This document shows, in pieces, positions 22,430-35,000 of a DNA stretch of 64,000 bases. The DNA is taken from the NCBI RefSeq assembly GCF_011077185.1, contig NC_048895.1, forward strand, positions 31,507,831 through 31,571,830, written 5' to 3'. Both the position numbers and the translations under genes were made by a program. The DNA is from Oxyura jamaicensis. Its lineage: Eukaryota; Chordata; Aves; Anseriformes; Anatidae. How positions within the stretch are numbered: the stretch's first letter is position 1; each line of letters opens with the position of its first letter. Below the pieces are notes generated by a model. The model saw only the letters and a list, made by a program, of their open reading frames with translations, searched no databases and was not told where the DNA came from.

Positions 22430-23189
22430 ACCCTTCTCTTGTTTGTTTTTTTTGTTTGTTTTTTATACGTATATCTATCTATATATACACCGAGAGCTGA
22501 ACAAAAAAGCGTTTTGCGAAAGGGCGAGTGACGTGAACTGAACAAACCTATTTTTATAGAGAGACCTTGGAAGAAGGGGATTTTTGTTTTGGGCTTTTTT
22601 TTTCGTTGTTGTTCTTTGGAGACAAGTTATGATACGCACCAGCAGCAGCAGCCATTCCATCTGTGTTCAGAGAAAAAAAAACACGAAAGAAAACAAAACA
22701 CGAGCGTTAGCAAAGACACCACCAGAAAGCAACAAACAATCCGGGGAGTGCGGGTTCTGCCTTTCCAGCTCCTCCACATCTGCAGGCACACGCAGAAAAG
22801 CCACCGAGCAGTTCCTGTCTTTCAATCCAGTTCAAATAAAAACACAGAACATAACTAAAACCTATAAGCTTTTTCTAAGAAAAGAGAAATCCAACATCCT
22901 GCCAAGAATATGCCTTGATAACAACCTTCTTTTTTTATATATCTATATATTATTATTATAACAAATGCTAAAACCTTCATTCCAAAGTTTAATATTGGTT
23001 CCATTGCCACCACTTAGTGGATGTTTGGCTTAGAACAATTTTTTTTGTTGTTGCTTTATTTGGAAGCACTCAACTGAGTTTAGTTTGTAATTGTTGGAGA
23101 ATAACTGCTGATTTTTTTAATTTTTTTAGCTGTTTGAGTTGATTGCATGAATGAGTCACTGCACACAACTCAATATGAAACTATTTAAC

Positions 23190-23198
23190 TTATTTATT
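23190..23198 (+). promoter_or_regulatory. ZFP36L2: AU-rich nonamer TTATTTATT in ZFP36L2 3'UTR
   Basis: This is an exact UUAUUUAUU, the best-known TTP-family binding site. A further ATTTA lies at 23183-23187. It suggests that ZFP36-family proteins, possibly ZFP36L2 itself, control this mRNA. Confidence 0.75.
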
Positions 23199-23237
23199 AT
23201 CTTGTGAAAAGTATACATTGGTAATTTGTTCATACTG

Positions 23238-23244
23238 TATTTAT
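23238..23244 (+). promoter_or_regulatory. ZFP36L2: AU-rich heptamer TATTTAT, second site
   Basis: This is an exact UAUUUAU heptamer about 40 bases after the nonamer, in a locally AT-rich context. Confidence 0.65.
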
Positions 23245-23423
23245 CGGGTATGATGAAAAGCAATAGATATATATTCTTTTATTATGTTTAAATTATGATT
23301 GCCATTATTAATCGGCGAAATGTGGAGTGTGTTCTTTTCACAGTAATATATGCCTTTTTGTAACTTCACTTGGTTATTTTATTGTAAATGAGTAAAATTC
23401 TTAATTTAAGAGATTGTATGTAA

Positions 23424-23430
23424 TATTTAT
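23424..23430 (+). promoter_or_regulatory. ZFP36L2: AU-rich heptamer TATTTAT, third site
   Basis: A third exact UAUUUAU lies within AATATTTATTTC. Together with the two upstream sites it makes a cluster within about 240 bases. Confidence 0.65.
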
Positions 23431-24079
23431 TTCATTAATTTCTTTCCTTGTTTACGTAAATCTGAAAGATTGCATGGTTTCTTTATAGAAATCGGTCTCG
23501 ATGCTGTGGAAGTAGTTTGAGCAATTTCTATGGGTTTTTTAGAATGTAAATGGTTGTAGCCCGTCCGAGTTGAAAAACAAGTAGAAGAAGGGGGGGGGAA
23601 CAAACCAACAAACAAACAAAAAAAGACTTGCTTTGCAATCAGACTTCAAAGTGGCAAATCTAATTTCAGAGTTGTTTAAAGTAACCAAAAAGTATTTCTT
23701 GTTGCCTAACTCCACCAATCACACTGTGATGTAGTCTCAAAGTATGTAGCAATAATTGGGGGTCCCAGTATTATGTCTCACAGTGCCTTCTTGAGGGTCC
23801 ATGCTTGCCTTAAATATTTCTCAACCAAATAAGTATTTTTCTTAATGCTTGAGATGATAATTTGAATGTAGGGATGGGTTTTAACTACAGCAAAATTCAC
23901 CACTCTTTATTTTGTAAGAATGGAGGCCATCTTTGGATCTGAAACTTTATACAGTACACGAGCATATCTTGTTTAATTGAATTCCAAAACTTGTAATTTT
24001 TTTTTTCTTATGTAGAAAGTCGGGAGTTTTCCGAAACTTTCCTGGACGGTGGATGAATGAGCAGTAGCTTAGTTTTGTT

Positions 24080-24087
24080 TGTACATA
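24080..24087 (+). promoter_or_regulatory. ZFP36L2: Pumilio-type element TGTACATA
   Basis: This is an exact match to UGUANAUA in the distal 3'UTR, about 180 bases before the poly(A) signal. Pumilio proteins bind this sequence and usually repress the mRNA. A single site by chance is possible. Confidence 0.5.
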
Positions 24088-24256
24088 GGTACAGATTGAG
24101 CACTATGTACTCTTTTGGACTACTTTAACAGAAGTATGTTTTGAATGTAACTAAAGGATAAGTCAACTTGAGTTGTAATATATTTTTCGGGAGTCAGTTC
24201 ACTACAAATTGTGTGAGACTGTAAACTTTGTACTGTAAATGTTTTGTAGTTCTCCC

Positions 24257-24262
24257 AATAAA
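24257..24262 (+). terminator. ZFP36L2: ZFP36L2 poly(A) signal AATAAA
   Basis: The canonical hexamer is followed by GTTTTTTTG and then 13 A at about 24272-24284. It is the natural end of the AT-rich 3'UTR, and sequence composition becomes GC-rich immediately after it. Confidence 0.85.
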
Positions 24263-24285
24263 GTTTTTTTGAAAAAAAAAAAAAG

Positions 24286-26396
24286 GAACGAGAAACCAGC
24301 ACAACCCCAGCTCTTGGAGCCCTGCCTAGGCCGCGCTTCCCGCTCGCCCCCCTCGCGCCTGGGCCTGGCTGCAGATTAACCAGGCCCCGCTGCGGCCCCG
24401 GCCCGCTCCTGTAGCCAGCTCTGGTCGGCAGCCAAAGCTAATAAATGCTTCCAGAAGGTTCGGCCCCGCGGGTGCCACCGGTGTGCTCTGTCCTGCTTCC
24501 CTCTTTTTTTTTTTTTTTTTTTTTTTTCCCCTTCCTTTCTTTTTAGGAAGAAGGCTAGAGGATCGGGCCCCTGCTGCTTCTGTCTTAGCAGCTGGAATGG
24601 AATGGAAAAATCTAGTAATGGCATTTATCGCCAGCATGGCTAGTAACGTGCCATTAGCCTTCCCTGCTTGTTTGGGATAAGGAGGAAATGGCAGTTTGGG
24701 CAATAAAAAAGCATAATTAAGGCTTACCCTTTGTCCCAAAAGCTGTGTTCCTTGGCGGGAGGAGCGAAGGCTTCTGCCTGGGTGCTCCCAGGGCATATCG
24801 CTGTTAATCGGGCCCCGCGTTAAATGTGGTAATCAGTTTTCAGGGCTTGGGTTTTTCAACAAACTACCTTTTGGGGGGTGTATTTATAAAACAAAACAAC
24901 TCAGAAGCTTGGGGACTGCGTGTTTGTTAATGCTGGAGGGATTTTCTTTGCTCTCAACTCCATGCTTTGGTTCCTTATTCCAATCAATCCCTTAAACTTT
25001 AAGTCACGGTTTCTACAGGCTTATTTTTGTTCTTTTGTCAGACTAATAATAAATGTTGTTAACATCGTGGCATCTCTGCGCTGTCTGGACTGCCACGGTA
25101 CTTTCTATAAATACGAGGCAGAATGTAATACGGGTGCCATATGTTTGTGTAACAAACCTTGGACTGACTCTGGGTTTAAAATTAAAACAAACGTAAGCAA
25201 TGTATGACAACACAGGCTGGCGGCAGCGGCCCGCCTTTTTTTTCGTGGGTCGGCCTGACACTTTGTGCTTGGAATCGCTCCTGTGGGTTCCCAGAACGAC
25301 TCCTGGAGGAGCTGCTTCGCGTTGCCTGCGGGGCACCTGGCGAGGCCTCGTCCCTCCTTCAGCCCGCGGCAGCCCCCATGCCCGCCAGCAGGAGCCGGGC
25401 GTCCGCGGCTCCAGCTCAGCTCAACAGGCGGCCGAGCCGATGTCTTAACTCCCCTTTGGGATTTGGAAACTGCCCAAAGTGGGACAGGACAGCCTGGGTG
25501 ACCGCTCCCCAAAGTCGCAGCGTGTGGGAAAGCGGGGCCCGAGCCGCCTCGTAGCCTGCCCCGGGGTTCGGAGGCCAGTCCTCTTGCACCCTGTTTGGTT
25601 TATATCTCTGCAAAAGTGTATTTCAAAACAATCCGTTACAATGTTATGTGGCGCTGGTCAGAAAACCAGAAGTCCTTGGACCGGGAAGATAAGTGTCTCT
25701 TTCTTGTGCTGCACAATCAAGTGTTAACCTTTAAACTGGTGACTTACAGTGTTGATTTAAGCAGAAGCTCTCTTGCTTTCATTTCAAAAGTCAGCGAAGC
25801 ATGTAAAGCTGACCAGACCATTCAGAAAGTCCTGATACCTTGCAATAAATCAATACGCTCTGCATAAAAACAATCTCCTGCAAGAGCCATGGGCTGGGAA
25901 GGAGCTCCACGGTCTCTGCTATTGCACATCAGTAGCTGGGGCACTTAAAAGTCCTGTTGGCTAGGGCTGAGCCTTGAATACTTGCTTCAGCTGATAATTT
26001 GAAAGAAATTGCAGCAAAGACTTGCATATTCATAGAAATAGGCGTAATGGCACAGATCCTGAAGAAGGACCTGATTCAAGATGGCTCAGTATGATCATTA
26101 TGGGAGTTTTCATATATGTCAGATCAGCAGTTTTGATTTTAATCCCGAGTCCTCTCAATTTCTAGGGGGCTGTTTGTTTCAGTTTGTCTTCTTCAGGGAG
26201 GGTGGGAGTGCTGTAACTCCAGTGCTTTTACTTTCTCTTGGCTTTGGGTCTTGCTGCCTGACACAAGTTCATAAAAAAATTAAACCTGATTCAGCACACA
26301 TCTGAATGGATTGCACAACACGGAAAAAGTTCCCAGCAGTGTGCCACAGAGCACAGGAATGCTGCTTTTCACTTAGCACATTGTGCCTCTAGCTTA

Positions 26397-26399
<3 letters not shown>
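24286..26399. other. Downstream flank of ZFP36L2, no gene recognised
   Basis: GC-rich sequence at 24300-24480 and 25200-25560 alternates with AT-rich blocks. No exon with flanking splice sites could be recognised. A T24 run is at 24504-24527. The block around 24560-24735 has dense, evenly composed ATTA/TAAT-type words and reads like a conserved non-coding element, but that is an impression only. Confidence 0.5.
24504..24527. repeat. Poly(T) tract, 24 T
   Basis: An uninterrupted T run lies in a pyrimidine-rich stretch shortly after the ZFP36L2 poly(A) site. Confidence 0.95.
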
Positions 26400-26430
<31 letters not shown>

Positions 26431-26442
26431 CTTCTTTTTTTT
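26400..26442. repeat. Poly(T) tract, 31 T plus C-interrupted T
   Basis: Thirty-one T are followed by CTTC and eight more T. It is the longest perfect homopolymer in the window. Confidence 0.95.
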
Positions 26443-29400
26443 AATGATTTATTCCCAGTTCAAGAGTAGGAGCTCAAATTTGCAGCCTGCTCCGTGTAAC
26501 CTGTGGAAGACATCACACCAGCACAGGAGGAGCCAGTAGGCTGTCAGCTCTTCAGTATGTTTCTAATACGGAATGCCACAAACTCGTGATTTGGTGGTTA
26601 AAGATAGGTAGGGTATGAACCCCTTTCCAAAACATAATTTAAATGACCTGTGCAACACTTCTATTACTTTGAAAAAGAAGTTATTGCCCCTCTGCCATTT
26701 TCTGCTCTCATGCCCTACCCCATCCGATCCCACCCATGAGGTCTTTCAGCGCATTTTGGGATGTGCAGCTTACTTTTAAAGAAGAAATTGTGTGCATCTG
26801 ACAATCCTGTTTTCAAAGAAGGCCTGAAATTTCATTTTCGTTTGTGATCAAGATGTACTTGGTTTTATTCTGTCATTTTGCTAGAACAGTATTAAAGCTA
26901 AGGGACTTGTACTATGTATTTGTAATTGTGTGGTCTGTCTTGTTTTGCTGCCCTTGAGAGTGAACCGTGCATGACAGAGCTTCTGGCAGCGGTGCTCTGT
27001 CATGGGTAAGGTGGGACATTTCAGGTTTTGCCTGCTGAGCTCCCAGAGCATGGCAACACGTCAGCTCTGGAAGCTGAACCTCCAATTTCTGATGCTTCAG
27101 CTTAAGCTTACATTCCTCAGTGCTTTAAGGCACCTGCAATAAAGGCACCGCTTCCCTTCTGCTGACCCCGCAGCCGGTTGGTGGTGGCCCAGCAAGGGCA
27201 GGCGTGGCAGCTGGAGGCAGGAATGTCCCACGTGGCCACAGCTGGACCCATGAGTAAAGAAGCAAGCAGAAGGTTGGGATGAAAATGATAGACTCAAGGT
27301 GATGTAGCAGGCTGCCTCCACCAAGAGAGAGCAGTTTCTCTCCTCTGCTCCTCCCTGTCCCTTTCTGACCTGCTCACCGAGTCGGTTCAGGTCGCTGATC
27401 CGGCCGAGCCCCAGCAGCCTGCTCACAGCTTGCATGAGGTGACCAGGGCTGGGCACTCGGTCCACTGCCACCAGCAGGTCCACTCACTCCAGCCGGCTCT
27501 GGCACGTGCCACACCTGCCTGTGGGTAAGTGCATTTTAGTAACCAGGCAGAAATGAGAAAAAAAAGGTTTTCCTGCTGGGTTAGAATTGCATCAGGTCAG
27601 CAACAAGTCTGATGAGTTTCTGAGCTGGTGCAAGGGAGGAGGTAGAGCTCTGCGTCCAGGAGATGAGGCAGGAGTGTTGGGATGGAGGGCATGGCACCTC
27701 TGCAGCAAGCTGCTGCAGCATATTATCCACCCCATGTGGGCTTTGCTAAGTCTGGAGAAGCACTGTTTCATCCAAAATTCTTTGGGAAATTCTAGGTATG
27801 CACATTTTAAGGCTTCTTTTCTGTATTGGTGATGTAATGACTCACACGGACCTTGAATATGTCTTGTGCCATTTGAAAAGATTTAAGTGTTTAAAGGAAG
27901 GCTCAAATCAAAAGTAGTCCTAATTAATGTGAATGCATCCCACAGCAGTTATTTTGTCTTATTTACTTCAAATTAAATACTGGTTGTGTGGCAAAGCTCA
28001 GCATCTTCAGAGAAGTTCTGAATGTGAAAGGAAGCACTCATTATCAGCTAGCATAGATTTAGCAGGTTGTGTAATTTTTGCTGAATGTACTGTAGAGCAT
28101 TGATTTATATGTCTAATGCTTTAATTAATATTAAGAAGATAATATTGTCTAGAGGACCTTGTGTCTAAAAATATTTTTTTTCCCAAAGTTTTGTCAAACA
28201 GATAAAAGTAATTTCATCGCTCCTTCCATAGAAATATAATGGATGTGTTAATGGAGGCATGTGGGGGTGAAGCCCCAGAATTGGCATTCCTGTAGAAAAA
28301 CAGGCAAAATTACCCTGATAATGCACTTCTCTGTTGATGAAGAGGGATAGATGACATCTACCAAGCAATTTCTATTCTGTACCCCATTTCAGAAGGAAAT
28401 GCTGGGTAATTTAAAACCCCTTTTTCTACTGTGGTTAATAACATACACAGGGAGCTAGACATGCTGAAATCTAAATATAAGGGTCCTATATCAATGCCTT
28501 ATTACCTTATCTTTTCTGAATGACGTTCACTTGAATACCTGAAATTGTAATAGCTACTCCAGATAAGAAATGGAGGGAAATTCAATAACAGTAAGAGGCC
28601 TGGTAACTTACAAGATCTTGATTAGCCTTCAATGCGCATAAATGTTGGGATAGGGTTCCCTATACTGTATGCGAAGGAAGCTGGGCGGCAGTATGGAAAG
28701 CATTCCTGCATTGCAGAGAAGCACTGGCTTTTCTGGTTAAGAATGGCTTTCTTAAGCCATGTATATGAGATGCTTCTGACTCTTCCATGAATGACCATTT
28801 TTCACCTTCATTTTTATTTGCTTTAAAAATAAATCCTTGCTGGCCTGTGGATGTCAAGTAGCTCTGGCCCCTGCAGTGGTCTCAGAGCTCTTGCTGGCTG
28901 GGGTGGTGCATGTGGAGCTCTGAATCTCCTAAATACTGTCAATCCTGAAAGTGGACTTCTGTGTTTCAGTGAAGGCTGTAATCCAGCTGATGACACTGGG
29001 TGGTGGTTTGCTCTTCCCACGGGTAAATTAGCACGGAGAAGGAATAAGGGACCTGCATGCAGTCATACATTACTTTGGCTCTGAAAGGATTTGACAGACT
29101 ATTTCTGTCTGTATTTACTCACAGCCTTTGCTTCCACCAGAAAGCTTTATACCACCTTTGGATACTCTCGCAGAATAACAGATTTTGCTGCACATGGAAA
29201 CCATCAAAGGGAGATGTGTGTGCCAAACGTGTCTGTGGGGCTCTGCCTGTCCCTGTTCAGCCACCAGAAAAGGGAAGCAATAGCCCCAGCAGGCTTTGGA
29301 AACTCTCCTTGGATCACCAGACCCTGAAAACAGATTTTGTAGTTTAATGAGCATGCCCCAGTGATGGTTTCTCCTGTCCCAGTTTGGCGTTATGTTGTTT

Positions 29401-30071
29401 CCTTGGAGTATGGCTACAGCGAGCAATTTCCACATGGTTGAGAAGCCAACCTTTCTGATGGCAAAATGGAAACCTTTAATACAACTTCTACTTATAAAAG
29501 CTCGTGTTGTGTTACAAACGAGCAGTGTCTCTGTCCTCTTAGGTATGCCCAAAGCACTTTCTCAGGATGGTAGAAGTACGTCAAAGGGAAGGCCATGACA
29601 CCTCTTTCTGGGGCAGCAGAGCCTTGGGTCAGCGTGTGCCTATCAGGCGCCTGTACCTGTATGAGGGCAAGTTGTTTCTCCACGTTGGATGCAACTTGGA
29701 GATGTGGCACATAAACAGAGAGGGTTTGACACAGAGCGTGTGCTGTTGTGGTAATAGGGACGGATAGCATGCTGTAAATCTTAGATGAATTCAGTGTTAA
29801 CAAATACTTTTTTAAAAGGTCAGATTAGAGGAGGAATGCAGCCATTTGCCAATCCAAATGAACGCCAACTCTAAAAAGACAAGAATTTGTTTTCTGCTAG
29901 ATTAGTGCTCTGATCTGGACTCATCCCATGGCCTCGTGGTTTCAGAACAAAAGCGTGAGAGAGGGCAGGAGTATGTGAGCAATGCAAGGCTAGGACCTCC
30001 ACTTTCAGCATCAGTGCAATTTTATATTGATTTGAACTGCCTGTGAAACCACATCCTAAGTTATGTTCTGT

Positions 30072-30105
<34 letters not shown>

Positions 30106-30108
30106 TTC
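30072..30108. repeat. Homopyrimidine tract with T21
   Basis: A T-rich pyrimidine stretch ends in 21 uninterrupted T at 30087-30107. Confidence 0.9.
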
Positions 30109-32044
30109 TGCATACACAGTTGAAATCCCAGGATGTACCAAATAATGCCCATAAGACAGGCAGAGGCAAAGTCTCATGCAGTAAACCGTGCTGAGCTTTC
30201 TAGAGCTAAAGCTGAACATTTTGCTTCAGTTTGGCCATTTTGCATCTGGGGAAGTGTGGCTTGGAAGATTGTGGAAATGGTGCTGAAGAAGGGCCAGCCT
30301 GGAAGCTTGGAAAAGCCACCTCCCCTGGAAGTGGCATGCAGCCCTTGGCTAGCATCAACATGCACACCAAGTCATGGCCTGCCCTGGCTACTCAAAATGT
30401 CTCCTATGGTAACCCACATCTTAAACTGGAATTCAATATGGGTTTTAGAATTCATAGCACATGATTTGCAACTAAAACTGTTTGCTGCAAGAACATTATA
30501 CAGCAAGAAATAAGCATCTCAGTTTATGGTGAACATTTCCATCTGCAAATACAGTGCAAGCCAAAACGTAAGGTAGGAATTTCATTGGTGTCATGCTTGC
30601 AACACATGTTTTTTGGTGATGGTGAACAAAGCATAGGGCTGGTAAATATTTCCCATAATACAACCCTTCAGCTTTCACAAATGAACAATCCAAAGCTGAA
30701 GGGCTGATACACTCAAAACCTCCAGCTCTACTGAGGAAGATGACAGCAGCTCATTAAAGAGTTTCTCTCCCCATTTTCCCATCCAACAGTGGATATGGGT
30801 ACATGATGAGGGGACACCTGTGGAGCAGTATGACTAAAAGAAGTACGTCCTGAAAGTACTGACTTGCAGAGTTAGTAGGATTTGGTGGGAATTCTTAAGT
30901 AAATTCTTAATTTTTTCTTATTCTTTAAGTAATTACAGGAATGCAACCTGGCTGCTGAGCTAGAGCTACTGTTGCAAGACCAATGGTGAGTTGCTTAGAA
31001 AGGGATTCGTTCAAAGCACTGGTAAATGCCAGCTTTCAAAGAGGTAGCAGGAATACCAAAATACAATGAGTCAGTACTAAACTGCTGCTCCAGGGAGCAG
31101 TTCACTTGTGGTTTAATGCAGAATAGGTGCTGTTACTTTGATGTGAACAAATAAAATATGATATTTTTTTTAAGGGACATAGTGCAAATAAAAGATATAA
31201 GGATAGTTAGTCTAAATGAGATCTGTAGATTTACTTCTTAAAATGCATGCTATTGAAACATCCCAGAACACTGAATTATCTGCACATGTTTTACATCCTG
31301 AAAAACCGTACTGAGGTGTTTCCTTGAGAAGCTCTTGCTCTCACAGAAGTACAGCCTGTTATCAGAGGGACTGTAGCCCTTACAGAAGAGTGGTGGTAGG
31401 CAGCAGGATGGGTCTGTGCTTCCAGCTTGCTTCAATCACCTGAACTTGGGAGAGTTTGAGTCAAAGTAGAGTTAGGATTTAATCTGGAGGAGACCCTTTT
31501 GAGACAGTAAGGCCAAGAGGGGCAGAATCCTACTCAGATCCTGGCAGGACACTTGCAAGTGTTACTCGACCCTATCAGAGACATATCTGCTCTGAGTTTC
31601 ACTGATTTTAATTGTCTTATTCAGAAATACCATTTACCTTTGCAGAGACTGCTCCTGCAGTCTTTGACATGGGGATCTTAATCCAATACTCAAAGTTCTA
31701 TTACAAGTTCCCTAGATGTCTGTTAGGGCCTCTATGAGCTCAGCTGGCCATGGTTTTTACCAAGATGTGTAGCAGGAGACCCAAATGAGCACCTTGAGTC
31801 TTGAGAAGGCAGTAATCAGCCAGGTGCAGGTTGCTATTCTGTTTATTCCTTTGCTTTAAAACAAGGGAACATTGGTTCCAGGTGTGATGCTCCCTCACCT
31901 CAAGCTATTGACACAGTGTTTGGAATTTGGTACTTAAGCAGGGATAGGCATACTGAGAAAACAAGAAAAAACATTGGCAAAATAAAATTCATGGTCTTCT
32001 GCTAATGCAGGAGACATGAGGGAGAAACGGACCTGAGAAATGCT

Positions 32045-32066
32045 CCCCCCCCCCCCCTTTTTTTTT
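32045..32066. repeat. C13T9 homopolymer junction
   Basis: Thirteen C are followed directly by nine T, a pure pyrimidine run. Such a C run is also a common place for sequencing error. Confidence 0.9.
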
Positions 32067-35000
32067 GGTTAAATTGCATTTTGTAATATCGAGTGTTTTC
32101 ACCTTACAACTCCAAAAACTGGTTGGAAAGAACAATTGTTCAGACAGCGGGGAGTTCATTGAGGTCAAGTGGATAGCATTAACAAGATGGAAAAGCAAGC
32201 ACTGAGTGTCTCAAAAAAGTTTCCTTGAAATTACAGGAAGTGCACTTTCTGTAACTCCAGAACTAGTAGTAGAAAAGAAAAAAGAGGTAGGGAGAAATCA
32301 GCCAGTTAGGATTACAAAAACATTAAAATAGACAGAACTTAATATTTCATGATTGTGCCAGTATTATGCAAGCAAAGGACAGCATCTTGTAAGTTAGAAA
32401 CCACAGCATGGCCTTGTTGCCTTGGCTGCATGGAGAGAAGTGGAGGAAACTGTAAATACTGTTGTATGCAAGTTTCCCTTCCCCTTCTGCCACATGAACA
32501 TAAAATGAGTAATCCACAACAGCGTTCAATATCCCACAGCCTCTTGGTATATTTAGCTTTTTAGGTAAGCAGCCCATCACTCTACAGAGTGGACAGGGCC
32601 CAGGGACTGGAGTGTTCTAGTAGATCCCAATCTTGTTTAATTGAGCCCAGTCAAGCCCAGGTGGAAACACATATTCTTCAAAACGGTTTGCAGAGAATGT
32701 AGCAGTCCAGGTGAGCTGTGGGGAAAGTGAAGGTAAAGCTCATGAAACCTGCCTTGCTATCCGCTGCAGGGTGTACTGCCTGAATTCTAGGTTTGCACAG
32801 AGCCATGCATCTGTAAGCCCTGGGTGCTGCCATGCTGTGGCTTTCAGCTTCGTGGCAAGGAGGCTGGGAAGTCAGGAGCCTGGACTTTGGCTCCAGGCAT
32901 GAGCCCTGAAGAGCAGGTGCCTATCCACCAGGTCGTGCCTTTGCTGCAGCTCCTGTGGCCTTTTGGCTGCCCCACCTTCTCCAGGGGAAGCTTCTGGAGG
33001 CACTGGGCTGGAAATGTTGGTTTTACTGCCCTCCAGCTTCCTCTCCTCAAAATGTGTAAGTACATGATTTCTTAATAGCTCACTTCTAAGGAATTTTATG
33101 CTTTCTGAAGAATGGAAATTATGACTTTTGAACAGTTCTTAGTGGCAATTAGGAAGGGTGGAGAAGCTAGGGGAACACTGGTGTCTGTGATGATGGAGCT
33201 CTCTCCTCCCGCTGTCGGCGTTTCATAACATTAGCAGTGCATCTGGCCTCGAGCGTGTGTTTGGAATCTGGTTTGGGAGAAGGAGAGGGAGCGATGGAGG
33301 GAGGGAAGGCCTTCGGCTTTGGCCACTCCTGAATATGGTGCTCGGCTGTACTCAGCGTGACAGCTATGCAGCTGGTGCTGGGAGATGGCTTAGAAAAGTA
33401 AGAAAGAGTGGTCCCAGCTTGTTTGGTAAATGTGGTGACATCCAATAAATAAAACTGCTTCTGTGAGGTGACAAGGAGCTGCTTTCAAACAGGGAGCTCT
33501 GCAGGGCAGAGCTGTGTTGAGGCCCCAAACCTGCTGCCGGCTTTTCCCTCAGAGGGCTGATGGGGACCTGCACCCAGCCCTGACAGAGCCCAGGGCAAGC
33601 CTGGGCCCAAGTTCAGCTCTCGTACTGCATTCATTGCTTTTTAATATATATATATGTATTTTTTTTTCTTTTTTCCCCAAATCTGCTTAACTTTTTCTAA
33701 AATGAAACAACTTTCTAGTTTGCTCTGTGCCTGGGTTGGAGCGGCCTGTGTGGGCTGTGGTATTTCTGGAATTAGAAGATTCTGGAAATCTTGGAGAAAT
33801 CCGATCTGCCTGAGGTGCGGTGGTGTGTTGTTTTTTTTGTTTTTGTTTTGTCTTTTGTTTTTTAACCATACTGAGGAAAACGGGCAAGTCTGGATAATGA
33901 TTAAACTTTGGGGCATTTGACTGAGATGAACCTCGGATTATTTATGGTTTATCTTCTTTCTGCATGTTTAGGGCTGTGATGCTTTCTGTGCTGTCCACCT
34001 TACTGGTGATACTGTTTGTGTATATCTGTTACATTAGATACTGCCCTGTTGAGGTACCTTCTTATGAACACATATTGAAGCTCTTATTTCTTTAGTGTTT
34101 CTGGACTTTTTAAAGAATTTTTCTTTCTGAACATGAAAGAGAGAGAAAGAGATAATTCATAATTAAACAGGATATGTTCCCTTGAATCATCCCAGGCCCT
34201 GCTGGTGCTCACTCCGAAAGCTGTAACTTTGGCTAGGCTGTGGAAGAAGTGCTCGCTTCTTTCAGGTGCACCAGGGATTTAGATGTGGGTGAAGCTCTTC
34301 TCCCCATTTCTTTCTGCCTTAGTTCTGCAGGGCTGTCACAAAAGCAGAAGGTAATATGGAGAAATGTCCATCTCCAAATGAGTAGTAAAGCCTCTGTCTG
34401 CTACGTCTCATGCCCAGCCACCATCACCACTGCTATGTGGCTTTCCTCCAACCAAGTGCACAGCCTGCCAGTGTCCTTGGACCCCACACCCTAAGGGTAT
34501 CCTGTGCTGGCTGGTTACCTTCATTCACATCAGCCACTATGCCTGGCTTTGGTGTCACACTCTGGTCTTGCCAACTCTGAATCAGGCATGCTTATAGGAA
34601 AAACTGTTGGGGATAATTGTATCTTCAAGTGGATGTTCAGTAGCTTCAGTGGTCATTTCTGTTCCATCACTGAATATGCTAAACTGTGATCATCATGTTT
34701 CTGAATATGTAGTCTTTGATGGACATTTTAAAACCTGTTATGTTACAGTGAAACTCTATTAATAGTTTTGAGTTGGCTAATGACAGTGGTATATCTATAA
34801 CGCATAGGCCTTACATCTCTGTTGTGTATGTTCTGCTTGAATTACAAAAGATCTGATGAATGAAGGGGTAAGGCAGGTACATATTTTTTTCTGCTTTATT
34901 TGACCTAAGATATGCCTAAGTACATCAAGACCTATTTGCTGTATTTCTTTGCAATGTGTTAATCTGAGCATTAACCTCATCTTTCTGTATATTCCATTAT

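Larger units (their letters stand above)
22303..24285 (+). other. ZFP36L2: ZFP36L2 3'UTR
   Basis: About 2 kb follows the TAG stop at 22300-22302. It begins GC-rich, contains an (AG)n run at 22409-22429, and then becomes AT-rich with AU-rich elements and poly(T) stretches. It ends at a good poly(A) signal followed by a genomic A-run. The length is close to what I recall for the mammalian 3'UTR. The AT-rich character fits an unstable early-response mRNA. Confidence 0.85.

Noticed and set aside
20382..22541. Long + strand open frame overlapping ZFP36L2 in another frame
   Set aside because: It runs through the N gap and is open only because the exon is so GC-rich that stop codons are rare. It reads as low-complexity Arg/Pro/Ala sequence with no domain.
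20413..22545. Long minus-strand open frame antisense to ZFP36L2
   Set aside because: Same cause: GC-rich repeats without stops, low-complexity Gly/Ala/Arg product, and N sequence included. A second minus frame at 20058-21266 is the same artefact.
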